Of a DNA stretch of 64,000 bases, positions 8,897 to 18,276 are shown in pieces. The notes beneath the pieces are model-generated. The model had not been told where the DNA came from. It did no database searches and was given only the letters and a program-made list of their open reading frames with translations. Each line of letters begins with the position of its first letter. The stretch's first letter is position 1. The position numbers were made by a program, and so were the translations under genes. Source of the stretch: Pedobacter cryoconitis (lineage in GTDB: Bacteria > Bacteroidota > Bacteroidia > Sphingobacteriales > Sphingobacteriaceae); NCBI RefSeq assembly GCF_003259615.1, contig NZ_QLLR01000005.1, forward strand, positions 104,741-168,740, in the 5' to 3' direction.

Positions 8897-10108
8897 ATGA
8901 GCGCTAACTATAGTTTTTTTCCTTTAGCTGCACTTTTATGTTTACTCTCCTGTAAAAATAAAAGTGATCCTAAAGCAACACAAGAACAAGGTATGCAGGT
9001 GAAAAAAGTAGCCTTGGTTCAAATGAAATCTTTCCCTGAAAACGGAGCAGCAATGTGCAGGCCAACAGGATTTAAGCGATCGGATAGTTTACTGTTTATG
9101 CAAGGTGGTGGAAAGGAATTTCGAAAAACGGTTTTCCATAAAGCAGTTTCAGGAATCAGTGTGCAACCCGGAATGAAGTTTATTAATGGTGGAGAATTCA
9201 GTATGGGAGGGGTAAACCCTGTTGGAATGGAAGCAGGAGGTCATGAAGTGATGAATGATGCAAGGCCAGTGCACCGCGTGGTTGTCAATGCTTTTTATAT
9301 GGATACTGCACCAGTCACTAACCAGCAATTTGCAGAATTTGTGAAAGCAACAGGTTATATTACTGTAGCTGAGAAAAAACCGGAGAAAGAAGAATTTCCT
9401 GATGTGGCACCTGAAAATCTGGTAGCTGGCTCACTGGTATTTACACCACCAAAAGAGGCCGTTTCATTAAACAACTATTTGCAATGGTGGTCCTATCTGA
9501 AAGGAGCAGACTGGAAACATCCCGAAGGTAGAAACAGTAATCTAAAAGGGAAAGCCAATTATCCGGTTGTACAAGTATGTTGGGAAGATGCTGCTGCTTA
9601 TGCTAAATGGGCAGGTAAAAGACTCCCTACAGAGGCTGAATGGGAATTTGCTGCAAGAGGAGGTCTTTCCGGTGAACTTTATGCCTGGGGAAACGAGCTG
9701 AAACCCGGAGGTAAATGGATGGCTAATATATTTGAAGGAGAGTTCCCCAATAAAGATACCGCTGCAGATGGCTATGCGGGTATAGCGCCTGTAAAAAGTT
9801 TTCCATCCAATGGTTATGGTTTATATGATATGGCAGGAAATGTATGGGAGTGGTGTAATGATTGGTACCGTCCTGATTATTATGCTTCTCTGTCTGATCA
9901 AATAGCGACAGAAAATCCTTCAGGCCCCGCTGTTTCTTATGATCCCGACGAACCTCAGGCTAAAAAGAAAGTACAGCGTGGAGGCTCATTCTTATGTACA
10001 GAACAATATTGTACGCGGTATATGGTAGGAACGAGGGGAAAAGGAGATTACCGGTCTGCTTCTAACCACATCGGTTTTCGCTGTGTAAAGGATGTCAAAA
10101 CCTTATAA
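8897..10108 (+). CDS. formylglycine-generating enzyme (SUMF1/FGE)-like lipoprotein
   Basis: A 403-residue protein read from ATG 8897. An upstream in-frame TTG at 8867 is less likely because the lipoprotein signal begins at 8897 (FFPLAALLCLLSC, lipid-modified Cys about residue 19). The FGE-sulfatase fold follows, with FYMDTAPVTNQQFAEFVKAT, CWEDAAAYAKWAGKRLPTEA, YDMAGNVWEWCNDWY and RGGSFLCTEQYCTRY. The two cysteines C367 and C372 have the same four-residue spacing as the catalytic pair of human FGE (C336/C341), so this may be an active formylglycine-generating enzyme rather than one of the many pair-less relatives. FGE converts a sulfatase cysteine to formylglycine. No sulfatase gene is in the window. 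It would act in the periplasm, tethered to a membrane. Confidence 0.8.
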   Translation: MSANYSFFPLAALLCLLSCKNKSDPKATQEQGMQVKKVALVQMKSFPENGAAMCRPTGFKRSDSLLFMQGGGKEFRKTVFHKAVSGISVQPGMKFINGGEFSMGGVNPVGMEAGGHEVMNDARPVHRVVVNAFYMDTAPVTNQQFAEFVKATGYITVAEKKPEKEEFPDVAPENLVAGSLVFTPPKEAVSLNNYLQWWSYLKGADWKHPEGRNSNLKGKANYPVVQVCWEDAAAYAKWAGKRLPTEAEWEFAARGGLSGELYAWGNELKPGGKWMANIFEGEFPNKDTAADGYAGIAPVKSFPSNGYGLYDMAGNVWEWCNDWYRPDYYASLSDQIATENPSGPAVSYDPDEPQAKKKVQRGGSFLCTEQYCTRYMVGTRGKGDYRSASNHIGFRCVKDVKTL

Positions 10109-10121
10109 GCTGGCGTTAAAT

Positions 10122-10160
10122 AAAAAATGCTGCTTGTTTATTCAACAAGCAGCATTTTTT
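10122..10160. terminator. bidirectional terminator
   Basis: A perfect 17-bp stem (10122-10138 with 10144-10160, loop TATTC) flanked by six A and six T. It lies between the convergent FGE-like gene and the small exported protein and can end both. Confidence 0.9.
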
Positions 10161-10181
10161 ATCAATTGGAAATGGTTACCC

Positions 10182-10631
10182 TTAAGGATTACCAACATTA
10201 GTGCCGGCAGGAAGTTTTAAGCCGTCTATACCAGTAACTACTTCCTCTTCTTCATGTTTTCCTTTTTTCTTTTTCTTATTACCACCACGCAGCATTTCCT
10301 CCATATACTGATCATATTGAGTCTGCTGTTCACCTTTTAAAATGTTTCTTACATTTTTAGTGGTTTCATTCTGCGTTCTGTAGAATTTAGAAATATCATC
10401 TTCAGTATACATGCCTGTTTGTTGTTTTTTGGTCAGGTCAGCCTGTGCTTTGAACAAATCAAGCATATAATTGTAGATTATATTTTTTTGAGTTGGGTTC
10501 ATTTTAATCTTTTTGTCCATGGCCTCTATACTTTTAGCGGTCATTTCTGATGGAGTAGGTGGTGCCTTCTGCGCTTTAGCGAAAAAAACCATTCCCATAA
10601 CCATACCCAGAGTCAAAATATATGTTTTCAT
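10182..10631 (-). CDS. small exported protein, unknown function
   Basis: A 149-residue protein when read from the ATG at 10631 (MKTYILTLGM), which places a standard signal peptide (residues 1 to about 20, ending FAKAQ) at the N-terminus. A start 10 codons upstream is open but gives a poorer signal. The mature part is helical and charged: an amphipathic stretch with MNPTQKNIIYNYMLDLFKAQ, then NVRNILKGEQQTQYDQYMEE, a Lys run (KKKKKGK) and an acidic EEEE stretch. The pattern of repeated helices ending in a phrase like ILKGEQQTQYD recalls periplasmic Spy/CpxP-type helical proteins of Bacteroidota, but that is only a suggestion. Single gene with a shared terminator. Confidence 0.6.
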   Translation of the reverse strand: MKTYILTLGMVMGMVFFAKAQKAPPTPSEMTAKSIEAMDKKIKMNPTQKNIIYNYMLDLFKAQADLTKKQQTGMYTEDDISKFYRTQNETTKNVRNILKGEQQTQYDQYMEEMLRGGNKKKKKGKHEEEEVVTGIDGLKLPAGTNVGNP

Positions 10632-10889
10632 TGATGTTGTTGTTTTTATTAATCGATGCAATTTATAAAATATTTAGGAAGGAATGCAATGAGATCTTAG
10701 AAGCTGTTAATTTTTAGCTGTCAATCATATAAACTTAAGCAGAGTATTAGTTTATTAGCAATAAAATAATAAATTTATAAAGAAATAATTAAATGTTTCA
10801 CAAATAACCTCTTTCGAAGATGACAATGGCACACGGTAAAGGATTTTGCGTGCTGTTGTTCGTTTTTAGTTCCCCAAATTAAATATCAA

Positions 10890-13418
10890 ATGAGATTAAA
10901 AAAATGTTTACTAATTGCTTTCCTCCTTCCTTTCGTAGCTATGGCACAAAAAGGGGGCACAACTACTTACCCTGTAAAAGATCTTCACGTCAAGTGGACC
11001 TTTAAAGAACATCAGAACGGTAACAAACAATCACTTTCCCTGCTGACCTTTATCAACAAATCAGGACAGCCCTTTCCCGCTACTAACTGGAACCTTTACT
11101 TTAACTCTATGAAGGAAATAGAGGTAAAAACTTCTGATCAGCTGATCATTGAGCAGGTTAATGGTGATCTCTTTCGCATCAGGCCGGGTAAAGGTTTTAA
11201 AGCCATCAATAAAGGTGACTCTGTAGTCCTTGATATTGTTGCTCTTGATGAAATTGTCAATTTTGCTGATGCACCGGGAGGTTTGTACATCGTATGGGAC
11301 AATCAGCCGGATAAAGGTATTAAGATTGATCATTATGACGTAGAACCCGTTGAAAAGTATATCAAAAATGTCGTTTCTCCCTTAGACACCTATAACAGAA
11401 ACAGCAAATTTACACCAAAAGATAAAAGTACTTTAATTAAACTTCTTCCTACGCCTGTATTTTATGAAGCACATTCCGGGAACTTTTCTGTAAATGCAGC
11501 AACTGCAATCAGCAGTGATCCAGCCTTTAAAAAAGAAGCTGATTACCTGTCAAACGAGTTGTTTAACCTGTTTAAGCTCAGACCTGCAGTGACTACCGGC
11601 AATGCAAAAGAGAAAAACATTCAACTTGTTAAAACCAATTTACCTGATGATGAGTATCAGCTGGAAATTACCACACAGGCGATCACCGTGTCAGCAGGTA
11701 ATGCAACTGGTATCTTTTATGGTTTACAATCCTTAAAATCTTTGCTTTTGGCTAACAGTCCGGCTAAAGGTGCAAAAAATGTGCTGGTCAGCAATGTGTC
11801 CATTAAAGATGCGCCCCGTTTCAAATACAGAGGGCTAATGCTGGATGTGGCACGTAACTTCCATCCAAAGGAAGAAGTATTGCGTATCCTTGATTTAATG
11901 GCGCTTTATAAACTGAATGTGTTTCATTTTCACATCACTGATGATGAAGCATGGAGAATTGCTATTCCAGGGCTTCCGGAATTAACAGAAATAGGGGCTA
12001 AAAGAGGTCACTCACTCACGAATGAAAAGTCCCTTCAACCTACTTATAGCTCTGGTCCGGATACTAGTGAAACTTTAAATAAAGCATTTTACAGTACTGC
12101 TGATTTCGTAGAGATCTTAAAATATGCTGCAAAAAGACATATAGAAGTAATTCCTGAAATAGAAACGCCGGGTCATGCCAGGGCAGCGATCAAAGCAATG
12201 GATGCACGCTACAGCAGATTTATGGCTAAAGGAATGCGCGCTGAAGCTGAGCAATACTTGCTGCGTGATATAAATGATAAATCTGTTTACAGTTCTGCTC
12301 AATATTGGAATGATAACATTGTCTGTGTTGCCTTACCTTCTTTATATACATTTCTGAATAAGGTTACTGAATCCTTACAAGATATGTACCGTGAAGCAAA
12401 TGTTCCTTTAAAAACAATCCATTTTGGTGGCGATGAGGTTCCTCAGGGTGTCTGGGAAAAATCACCATTGTGTCTTGAATTAGTGAAACAGGCAAAAATG
12501 AAATCTACAGACGATTTATGGAGCTATTATGTTTCAAAACTTCAGGATATGCTTAAGCCTAAAGGGATTGTACTTTCTGGCTGGGAAGAATTTGGCATGA
12601 TGAAGACCTATCTGGATGGAAAAAAACTGATGGTTCCAAATCCTTTATTTGCCAATGACCCTGTACAGCTTGATGTCTGGAACAATGTGATTGGTGGCGG
12701 GACAGAAGATTTACCTTACCGCTTAGCCAATGGCGGTTATAAAGTCGTGCTTACCTGTTCCAGCAATTTCTACCTGGATATGGCTTATAACCGTTCACTA
12801 ACTGAGCCAGGTCATTACTGGGCTGGTTTTGTGAATATGGAAAAACTATTTTCTTTTATCCCTTATGACTATTACAAAAATGCAAAAGAGAATAATAAAG
12901 GTGAACCGGTTTCCAAATCTGTATTTGTTGGAAAGGACCGTTTAACTGATTATGGTAAATCTAATATCCTGGGTTTAAAAGCTGCCTTATGGACAGAAAA
13001 AATCAGAAACACAGAATTACTTGAATTCATGCTGTTACCAAGATTAGTTGGTTTTGCAGAAAGAGCCTGGGCAGCAGATCCGGCATGGGCTTTAGAAAAG
13101 GATGCTGTCAAATCTGAGGCTGCTTATGAGGATAGTTATACTGACTTCAAAACCAGGGTAGGTTTGATTGAATTTCCGAAATTAGATGAGGGCGGCTGGA
13201 ACTACCGTATCCCGCCAGTAGGTGTAAAAGTCACTGATGGAGAGATCGCTGGTAATACAGAGTTCCCTGGTTTTAATATTTACTATACCACCAATGGGAA
13301 AGAACCCTCAGCTAAAGATAAATTATACAGTGGGCCAATCAAGGAAAAAGGAACGGTAAAACTCCGGGCTTTCAATGCTAAAGGAAGAGGCGGTAATACA
13401 ACAACTGTCCAAAACTAA
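10890..13418 (+). CDS. GH20 beta-N-acetylhexosaminidase
   Basis: An 842-residue exported enzyme that removes terminal N-acetylglucosamine or N-acetylgalactosamine from chitin-type or glycan chains. It has a signal peptide (about 1-20, ending AMAQ). An N-terminal beta-sandwich with LKVWT-like start (HVKWTFKEHQNG) matches the CHB_HEX domain, followed by a GH20 small domain (about 185-305). The catalytic barrel starts at KYRGLMLDVARNFHPKEEVL and carries the Asp-Glu pair D515-E516 in HFGGDEVPQGVW. A C-terminal beta-sandwich (about 770-840, YYTTNGKEPSAKDKLYSGPI) matches CHB_HEX_C. All domains are intact. It is flanked by terminators and is not in a visible polysaccharide locus. Confidence 0.93.
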   Translation: MRLKKCLLIAFLLPFVAMAQKGGTTTYPVKDLHVKWTFKEHQNGNKQSLSLLTFINKSGQPFPATNWNLYFNSMKEIEVKTSDQLIIEQVNGDLFRIRPGKGFKAINKGDSVVLDIVALDEIVNFADAPGGLYIVWDNQPDKGIKIDHYDVEPVEKYIKNVVSPLDTYNRNSKFTPKDKSTLIKLLPTPVFYEAHSGNFSVNAATAISSDPAFKKEADYLSNELFNLFKLRPAVTTGNAKEKNIQLVKTNLPDDEYQLEITTQAITVSAGNATGIFYGLQSLKSLLLANSPAKGAKNVLVSNVSIKDAPRFKYRGLMLDVARNFHPKEEVLRILDLMALYKLNVFHFHITDDEAWRIAIPGLPELTEIGAKRGHSLTNEKSLQPTYSSGPDTSETLNKAFYSTADFVEILKYAAKRHIEVIPEIETPGHARAAIKAMDARYSRFMAKGMRAEAEQYLLRDINDKSVYSSAQYWNDNIVCVALPSLYTFLNKVTESLQDMYREANVPLKTIHFGGDEVPQGVWEKSPLCLELVKQAKMKSTDDLWSYYVSKLQDMLKPKGIVLSGWEEFGMMKTYLDGKKLMVPNPLFANDPVQLDVWNNVIGGGTEDLPYRLANGGYKVVLTCSSNFYLDMAYNRSLTEPGHYWAGFVNMEKLFSFIPYDYYKNAKENNKGEPVSKSVFVGKDRLTDYGKSNILGLKAALWTEKIRNTELLEFMLLPRLVGFAERAWAADPAWALEKDAVKSEAAYEDSYTDFKTRVGLIEFPKLDEGGWNYRIPPVGVKVTDGEIAGNTEFPGFNIYYTTNGKEPSAKDKLYSGPIKEKGTVKLRAFNAKGRGGNTTTVQN

Positions 13419-13432
13419 TCACGTTTTATTCG

Positions 13433-13472
13433 AAATGGCCGTACTTTTTAAAGAGGGTACGGCCATTTTTTT
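13433..13472 (+). terminator. terminator of the GH20 gene
   Basis: A 12-bp stem (13433-13444 with 13457-13468, core TGGCCGTAC) with a 12-nt loop, ending in a run of seven T. Confidence 0.85.
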
Positions 13473-13522
13473 ATACAATTATTGTAAATTTCTACTAATT
13501 CCAGAACAGGATGGCATAAAAA

Positions 13523-13530
13523 TACGTTTG
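13523..13530 (+). promoter_or_regulatory. candidate -7 box of the aldehyde dehydrogenase gene
   Basis: TACGTTTG matches TAnnTTTG 19 nt before the ATG. No clear -33 element is seen, so the call rests on one box. Confidence 0.35.
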
Positions 13531-13549
13531 TCTATAAAATAAATGCCCA

Positions 13550-14908
13550 ATGGAAAAATTAGTAAAGAAACAATTAGCGTACTTTAATACCAATACTACA
13601 AAAGCTGTAAGCTTCAGAATCGAACAATTAAACAAATTATATCAATTGCTGGTGGGCAATGAAGCCTTACTGGAAGAGGCTATTTATAAAGACTATGGTA
13701 AATCTACTTTTGAAACTTTTCAAACGGAATTTGCTACAGTCTATGAAGAAATCAAAATTGCTATCCGGGATCTTGAACAATGGTCGTCCATTAAACCTGT
13801 GGCTACCGATGCCAGGAATGCACCTGCTAAAAGTTACCAGATTCCAGAACCATTAGGAGTGAGCCTGGTGATTGGCCCATGGAATTATCCTTATCAGCTT
13901 TCCCTGGCACCGGCTGTAGCTGCGATTGCTGCGGGGTGTACCGTGATCCTGAAGCCTAGTGAATTAACTGCGAATTGCAGTGCCATTATGGCTAAACTGA
14001 TCAATGAGAATTTTGAGGAGCAATATTTCCATGTAGTAGAAGGGGGGATTGCTGAAACAACTGCCTTACTTGATCAGAAATTCGACATTATATTTTTCAC
14101 CGGAAGTGTGCCTGTAGGTAAGATTGTTTACCAGGCTGCGGCTAAAAACCTGACTCCTGTTGTTCTTGAACTGGGTGGTAAAAGCCCGGTGATTATCATG
14201 CCAGACAGCGATCTTGAGGTTACCGTTAAAAGATTGGTTTGGGCAAAATATTTGAATTCCGGCCAGACTTGTATTGCACCTGACTACGTTTATGTGCATG
14301 AAAGTATTGAAGAGGAGTTCTTGCAAAAAGTCGCTAAGGAGATTGAAAAGTCCGATTACAAAGTGGAGAATGGCAATTTCGTGAAAATCATTAATACGCG
14401 TAATGCAGAGCGGGTATCGGGATTGATTAACGCAGACAAGGTTTATGCTGGTGGTAATTTTAACGTAGATGAACGCTTTATTGAACCTACCGTTTTACGT
14501 GGGGTAACCTGGGAAGACAAGGTGATGAAAGACGAGATCTTCGGTCCAATCATGGCTGTTTTAACCTTTAATGAGCTGGATACTGTGATCAAAGAGATCA
14601 AAGACAGACCGAAACCTTTGGCGCTTTATGTATTTACGAAGGATGAAAATATTCAGAAAAAGGTGATGGGTGAAATCTCTTTTGGCGGAGGCTGTATCAA
14701 TGAAGCTATTATGCACATTTCTAATGGAAATCTTCCATTTGGAGGTGTAGGCTCCAGTGGTCTGGGTAATTATCATGGAGAAGCTGGTTTCAGGGCCTTT
14801 TCACATTATAAAGGTATACTTGAAAAAGAATTTACACAAGATTCAGATATTAAATATTCTCCGCATACTGAAGAGAAACTGCAAAAAATGAAAGCAGCGG
14901 CTAAATAA
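13550..14908 (+). CDS. NAD(P)-dependent aldehyde dehydrogenase
   Basis: A 452-residue cytoplasmic enzyme that oxidises an aldehyde to the carboxylate. It has the short form typical of class 3 fatty/aromatic aldehyde dehydrogenases, with no N-terminal extension. Motifs are IGPWNYPYQLSLAPAVAAIA, FFTGSVPVGK, the general-base glutamate E207 in VLELGGKSPV, and the catalytic cysteine C241 in NSGQTCIAPD. EIFGPIMAVL and LPFGGVGSSGLGNYHG follow in the expected order, so the enzyme is complete. The substrate cannot be told. It is a single gene between two terminators. Confidence 0.92.
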   Translation: MEKLVKKQLAYFNTNTTKAVSFRIEQLNKLYQLLVGNEALLEEAIYKDYGKSTFETFQTEFATVYEEIKIAIRDLEQWSSIKPVATDARNAPAKSYQIPEPLGVSLVIGPWNYPYQLSLAPAVAAIAAGCTVILKPSELTANCSAIMAKLINENFEEQYFHVVEGGIAETTALLDQKFDIIFFTGSVPVGKIVYQAAAKNLTPVVLELGGKSPVIIMPDSDLEVTVKRLVWAKYLNSGQTCIAPDYVYVHESIEEEFLQKVAKEIEKSDYKVENGNFVKIINTRNAERVSGLINADKVYAGGNFNVDERFIEPTVLRGVTWEDKVMKDEIFGPIMAVLTFNELDTVIKEIKDRPKPLALYVFTKDENIQKKVMGEISFGGGCINEAIMHISNGNLPFGGVGSSGLGNYHGEAGFRAFSHYKGILEKEFTQDSDIKYSPHTEEKLQKMKAAAK

Positions 14909-14932
14909 AAAGAGAATTTATATCGTATATTT

Positions 14933-14972
14933 AAAAGCCATCAGGAATGTAATTACATTCCTGATGGCTTTT
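14933..14972 (+). terminator. terminator of the aldehyde dehydrogenase gene
   Basis: A perfect 18-bp stem (14933-14950 with 14955-14972, loop AATT), A-rich at the start and T-rich at the end. Confidence 0.9.
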
Positions 14973-15001
14973 GTCGTAAAGCTCAAAAACTAATTTATCT
15001 A

Positions 15002-16561
15002 ATGAACAATCCCAGTCTTAAAATAGCCCTCCTTTTCTTTTCATCCGTAGTATATGGTCAGCTAACCAAAGCACAGGTCCCAGCCGCAAAGGTGGATTCT
15101 CTGGTAGAAACTTCCATGAAAAAGTTCAATATCACAGGTGTCTCGATCGGAATTGTAAAGGATGGTCAGGTTATATATACTAAAGGTTATGGCGTTAAAT
15201 CTATCCTCACCAAAGATAAAGTAGACGAAAATACCCAATTTGCTATCGCCTCTAATACCAAAGCATTTACTACAGCAGCACTTTCGATTTTAGTAGAAGA
15301 AAGGAAGCTGTACTGGCATACAAAAGTTAAAGAGCTGTTGCCTGACTTTAAAATGTACAATGATTACGTGACAGAAAATTTTACTATTGAAGATTTACTG
15401 ACGCACCGGAGTGGTTTAGGTCTGGGGGCAGGCGATCTGATGTTTATCCCTAATGGATCTGACTTCACCATCAAAGATGTACTGTCAGGCTTTCAATATT
15501 TCAAACCTAATTCTGCCTTCAGAACGAAATTTGATTACGATAACCTTTTATATTATGTAGCGGGAGAGGTCATTGCCAAAGTTAGCGGAATGAGCTGGGA
15601 AAAATTTGTTCAGAGCCGTATCATTAAGCCTTTGGGTATGGAGCATAGTTACGCTTCGCTAGCATTGATGAAGGATAAAAGTAATCTGGCTATGCCACAT
15701 GCAGCTAATTTTGGAAAGCTCAAACAAATAGAGAATTTCGGGGATCAGATTAATGGAGCTCCGGGTGGTATTTATGCAAATGCAGCTGATCTTTGTAAAT
15801 GGATGTTAGTACAGCTGAATAAGGGAAAGTATGGTGCGCAATTGGATCAGCAGCTTTTTTCGGAAACCAGCCAGAAGCAAATGTGGACTATTCATACGGC
15901 AACGGGATTTTATGAAGATAAGCGTTACAATACCCATTTTGGAGGTTATGGTCTGGGCTGGTTCTTGAATGACATCAAGGGTAATTTTAATGTCTCTCAT
16001 ACCGGAGGGTTGCCTGGTATGCTTTCATCGGTAAGTTTATACCCGGACCTGAACCTTGGGATCGTAGTATTAACTAATACAGATGGCGGAAATTCGTTAT
16101 TCGCTGCAGTCAGTAAAACCATAGAAGACAGTTATATGGGATTGGATGATAACCATTGGATAGATAAAATTTACGATGAGGTAGAAAGTAATCAAATGCA
16201 CGAGGATGGAGTCACAGCTGATGTGTGGAAGAAGGTTGCTTCTTCCAGTCAAAAAAAGATTGATCCAGCAAGTTATGTTGGAATTTATAATGATAAGTGG
16301 TTCGGTAAGGCAGAAGTTTTTCTCAAAGGCAAACAACTTTGGTTTAAATCTTATCGTTCTCCAAAGTTATCTGGTCCGATGTCCTTTTATAACGCTAGTT
16401 CTTTTGCAATCAAATGGGAATACCCGGATCTGAATGCAGATGCTTTCGCAATCTTCAGTCTTGATGAAGAAGGGAAAGCACAAAGCATTAAAATGAGAGG
16501 GATTTCTCCAAGTATTGATTTTAGTTATGATTTTCAGGATCTAGACTTTCAAAGACTGTAG
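15002..16561 (+). CDS. exported serine hydrolase, class C beta-lactamase-like
   Basis: A 519-residue protein with a signal peptide (about 1-24, ending TKAQ). The beta-lactamase-related domain (about 28-370) has the S-x-x-K motif S84-N-T-K87 and the Y-x-N motif Y179-D-N181, plus HTGGLPGMLS in place of the KTG box. The C-terminal about 100 residues (YVGIYNDKWFGKAEVFLKGK) match the DUF3471-type beta domain common in this family. Members act as peptidases or esterases in the periplasm; the substrate is unknown and true beta-lactamase activity need not be present. Its last 21 nt overlap the end of the convergent KDPG aldolase gene, and no terminator separates them. Confidence 0.88.
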   Translation: MNNPSLKIALLFFSSVVYGQLTKAQVPAAKVDSLVETSMKKFNITGVSIGIVKDGQVIYTKGYGVKSILTKDKVDENTQFAIASNTKAFTTAALSILVEERKLYWHTKVKELLPDFKMYNDYVTENFTIEDLLTHRSGLGLGAGDLMFIPNGSDFTIKDVLSGFQYFKPNSAFRTKFDYDNLLYYVAGEVIAKVSGMSWEKFVQSRIIKPLGMEHSYASLALMKDKSNLAMPHAANFGKLKQIENFGDQINGAPGGIYANAADLCKWMLVQLNKGKYGAQLDQQLFSETSQKQMWTIHTATGFYEDKRYNTHFGGYGLGWFLNDIKGNFNVSHTGGLPGMLSSVSLYPDLNLGIVVLTNTDGGNSLFAAVSKTIEDSYMGLDDNHWIDKIYDEVESNQMHEDGVTADVWKKVASSSQKKIDPASYVGIYNDKWFGKAEVFLKGKQLWFKSYRSPKLSGPMSFYNASSFAIKWEYPDLNADAFAIFSLDEEGKAQSIKMRGISPSIDFSYDFQDLDFQRL

Positions 16562-17212
16562 ATTTACAGTTTCTATCAAACGTAATGCTCTTTTGGCTTG
16601 CAGATATAATTCATGGTAGTTTCTGTTGAGTACAATCTCCTTTGTAATCAGTTTAGAGCCCATACCTACTGCACATACACCGGCCTGGAACCATTCTTCC
16701 AGGTTTTCTTCTGCTATTTCCACGCCTCCGGTAGGGATGAATAGCTGACCTCTGAATAGCTCCCTGATAGAGGAAATAAAAGCCGGGCCGAGAATATTTG
16801 CCGGGAATAATTTAATCACTGCTGCGTTACACTGTTGCGCGGTATAAATTTCTGTTGGGGTCATACAGCCCGGTATCCATAATATATTGTGCTCATCACA
16901 TAGCCCTGCAACTGCTGGATTCACAATCGGAGAAACAATGAAATCTGCTCCTATAGTAATGAAATCAGCAGCCTCTTTGGCAGATTTGATTGTGCCTATC
17001 CCTAAATATAAACCGGGCATTTCTGTAACCTGCAAAGCTTTTAATTGTTTGAAATTGTGAAGCGCATGTTCACCACGGTTCGTATATTCTACAATTCTAA
17101 TCCCTGCTCTGTATAGCGTCCTAAGGATGTCAATACTTGTTTCGGCACTATCTTCGTAAAATAAAGGAAGTAATTTACCCGCTAAAAGGGTATCAATAAT
17201 AAGTTGTTTCAT
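16541..17212 (-). CDS. eda: 2-keto-3-deoxy-6-phosphogluconate (KDPG) aldolase
   Basis: A 223-residue cytoplasmic class I aldolase that splits KDPG into pyruvate and glyceraldehyde-3-phosphate, the last step of alginate uronate breakdown here. The Schiff-base lysine is K134 in AVIKLFPANILGP. The glutamate E42 and arginine R46 sit in VEYTNRG, and GIGTIKSAKEAADFITIGAD is the usual strand-loop. Length fits the family. It lies 19 nt downstream of the KDG kinase gene and is the last gene of the alginate block. Its 3' end overlaps the convergent serine hydrolase gene by 21 nt. Confidence 0.92.
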   Translation of the reverse strand: MKQLIIDTLLAGKLLPLFYEDSAETSIDILRTLYRAGIRIVEYTNRGEHALHNFKQLKALQVTEMPGLYLGIGTIKSAKEAADFITIGADFIVSPIVNPAVAGLCDEHNILWIPGCMTPTEIYTAQQCNAAVIKLFPANILGPAFISSIRELFRGQLFIPTGGVEIAEENLEEWFQAGVCAVGMGSKLITKEIVLNRNYHELYLQAKRALRLIETVNLQSLKV

Positions 17213-17231
17213 AGGAATTTAATAAGTTGTT

Positions 17232-18248
17232 TCAGAGGAGCTGATTTAAACGTGTGGTGATCTGATCCACATTCATAGCAGTTGAATCACCGGGGGTAAA
17301 TAATTTATAATAAGCGGCAGCGGTTGCAAATTCGACAATTTCCTGCGCAGCATAGTTTTGATGAAAACCATAAATCAAACCTGCCATATAACAGTCACCA
17401 CTGCCTACTTTATTGATAACTTTTTTCGCATTATATTCTTGCGAGGTATATAAGTTGTTTGCGGTATACAGCGTGGTGTAGTACTGAATCCCTTCGCCTT
17501 TGTCAAATCTGAAAGTATTGGCGACGGCTTCACATGCAGGGAACTGCTGTTGTATAGCCAAAGAGGTTTTCTCTGCCTGCTGCAAACAGAATTCTTTATG
17601 TCTGAGTACAAAATCGTCCGCTTTTGGTATGCCAAGCATTAATTCTGCTGCCCAGATATTGCCCATAATCAAGCGGCAATGGATAGCAAGGTCTTTCATT
17701 ATTGCGACAGGAGGTTTTCCGTATTTCCAGAGTTTTTCGCGGTAATTCAGGTCAAGGGAAATACTGATACCAATCTTTTCAGCCATGTGTAATGCCTCTT
17801 TACAGACCCCGGCAATTTCTTCATTGATAGCCGGACAGATTGCAGAGAAATGGAACCAGCCAATTCCCTCAAAAACCTGTTCCCAGTCGATAGTGTTTTT
17901 CTTTAGCCCGGCAAAAGAAGAATGTTTGCGGTCATAAATAACCTTTGCATTTTTCATATCAGTACCCATGGCGAGATAATAAAGCCCGATCCTTTCACCT
18001 TCATAACGAAAGCGACTTGTGTCTATTCGTTTTTCTTCCAGGTAAGACCTGATCTGATCACTCATTTCATTTTCGGGTAGTGCTGTCAGATAGGCTGAAG
18101 GAATATTCCATAAGGCGAGTGCAGTGGCTACATTAAGTTCTGCACCACCTATAAAAGCAGGTACATCATTTGAGTTTAGCCAATTGCCTGAAGGGTCAGG
18201 ACAAATTCTTAACAATAACTCTCCAAAACACAGGACTTTTTTTAACAT
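17232..18248 (-). CDS. kdgK: 2-keto-3-deoxygluconate (KDG) kinase, PfkB family
   Basis: A 338-residue ribokinase-like sugar kinase. It should phosphorylate KDG to KDPG, since the aldolase gene follows by 19 nt and the DEH reductase is in the same block. Features are the N-terminal substrate region GGAELNVATALALWNIPSAY, a middle DLNYREKLW, and the anion-hole/catalytic motif NKVGSGDCYMAG with base D285. It is slightly longer than the 310-residue norm and has a Cys next to the catalytic Asp where Ala or Thr is common. Cytoplasmic. Transcribed in the alginate block after the PL6 lyase gene, with a 28-nt gap. Confidence 0.9.
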   Translation of the reverse strand: MLKKVLCFGELLLRICPDPSGNWLNSNDVPAFIGGAELNVATALALWNIPSAYLTALPENEMSDQIRSYLEEKRIDTSRFRYEGERIGLYYLAMGTDMKNAKVIYDRKHSSFAGLKKNTIDWEQVFEGIGWFHFSAICPAINEEIAGVCKEALHMAEKIGISISLDLNYREKLWKYGKPPVAIMKDLAIHCRLIMGNIWAAELMLGIPKADDFVLRHKEFCLQQAEKTSLAIQQQFPACEAVANTFRFDKGEGIQYYTTLYTANNLYTSQEYNAKKVINKVGSGDCYMAGLIYGFHQNYAAQEIVEFATAAAYYKLFTPGDSTAMNVDQITTRLNQLL

Positions 18249-18276
18249 GAGTGGCTTTTTTTATTGTTATTTTAGA

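Noticed and set aside
15002..16561. Annotation of the serine hydrolase as a beta-lactamase resistance gene
   Set aside because: S-x-x-K and Y-x-N are shared by many esterases and peptidases, and the C-terminal DUF3471-type domain is not found in true class C beta-lactamases.
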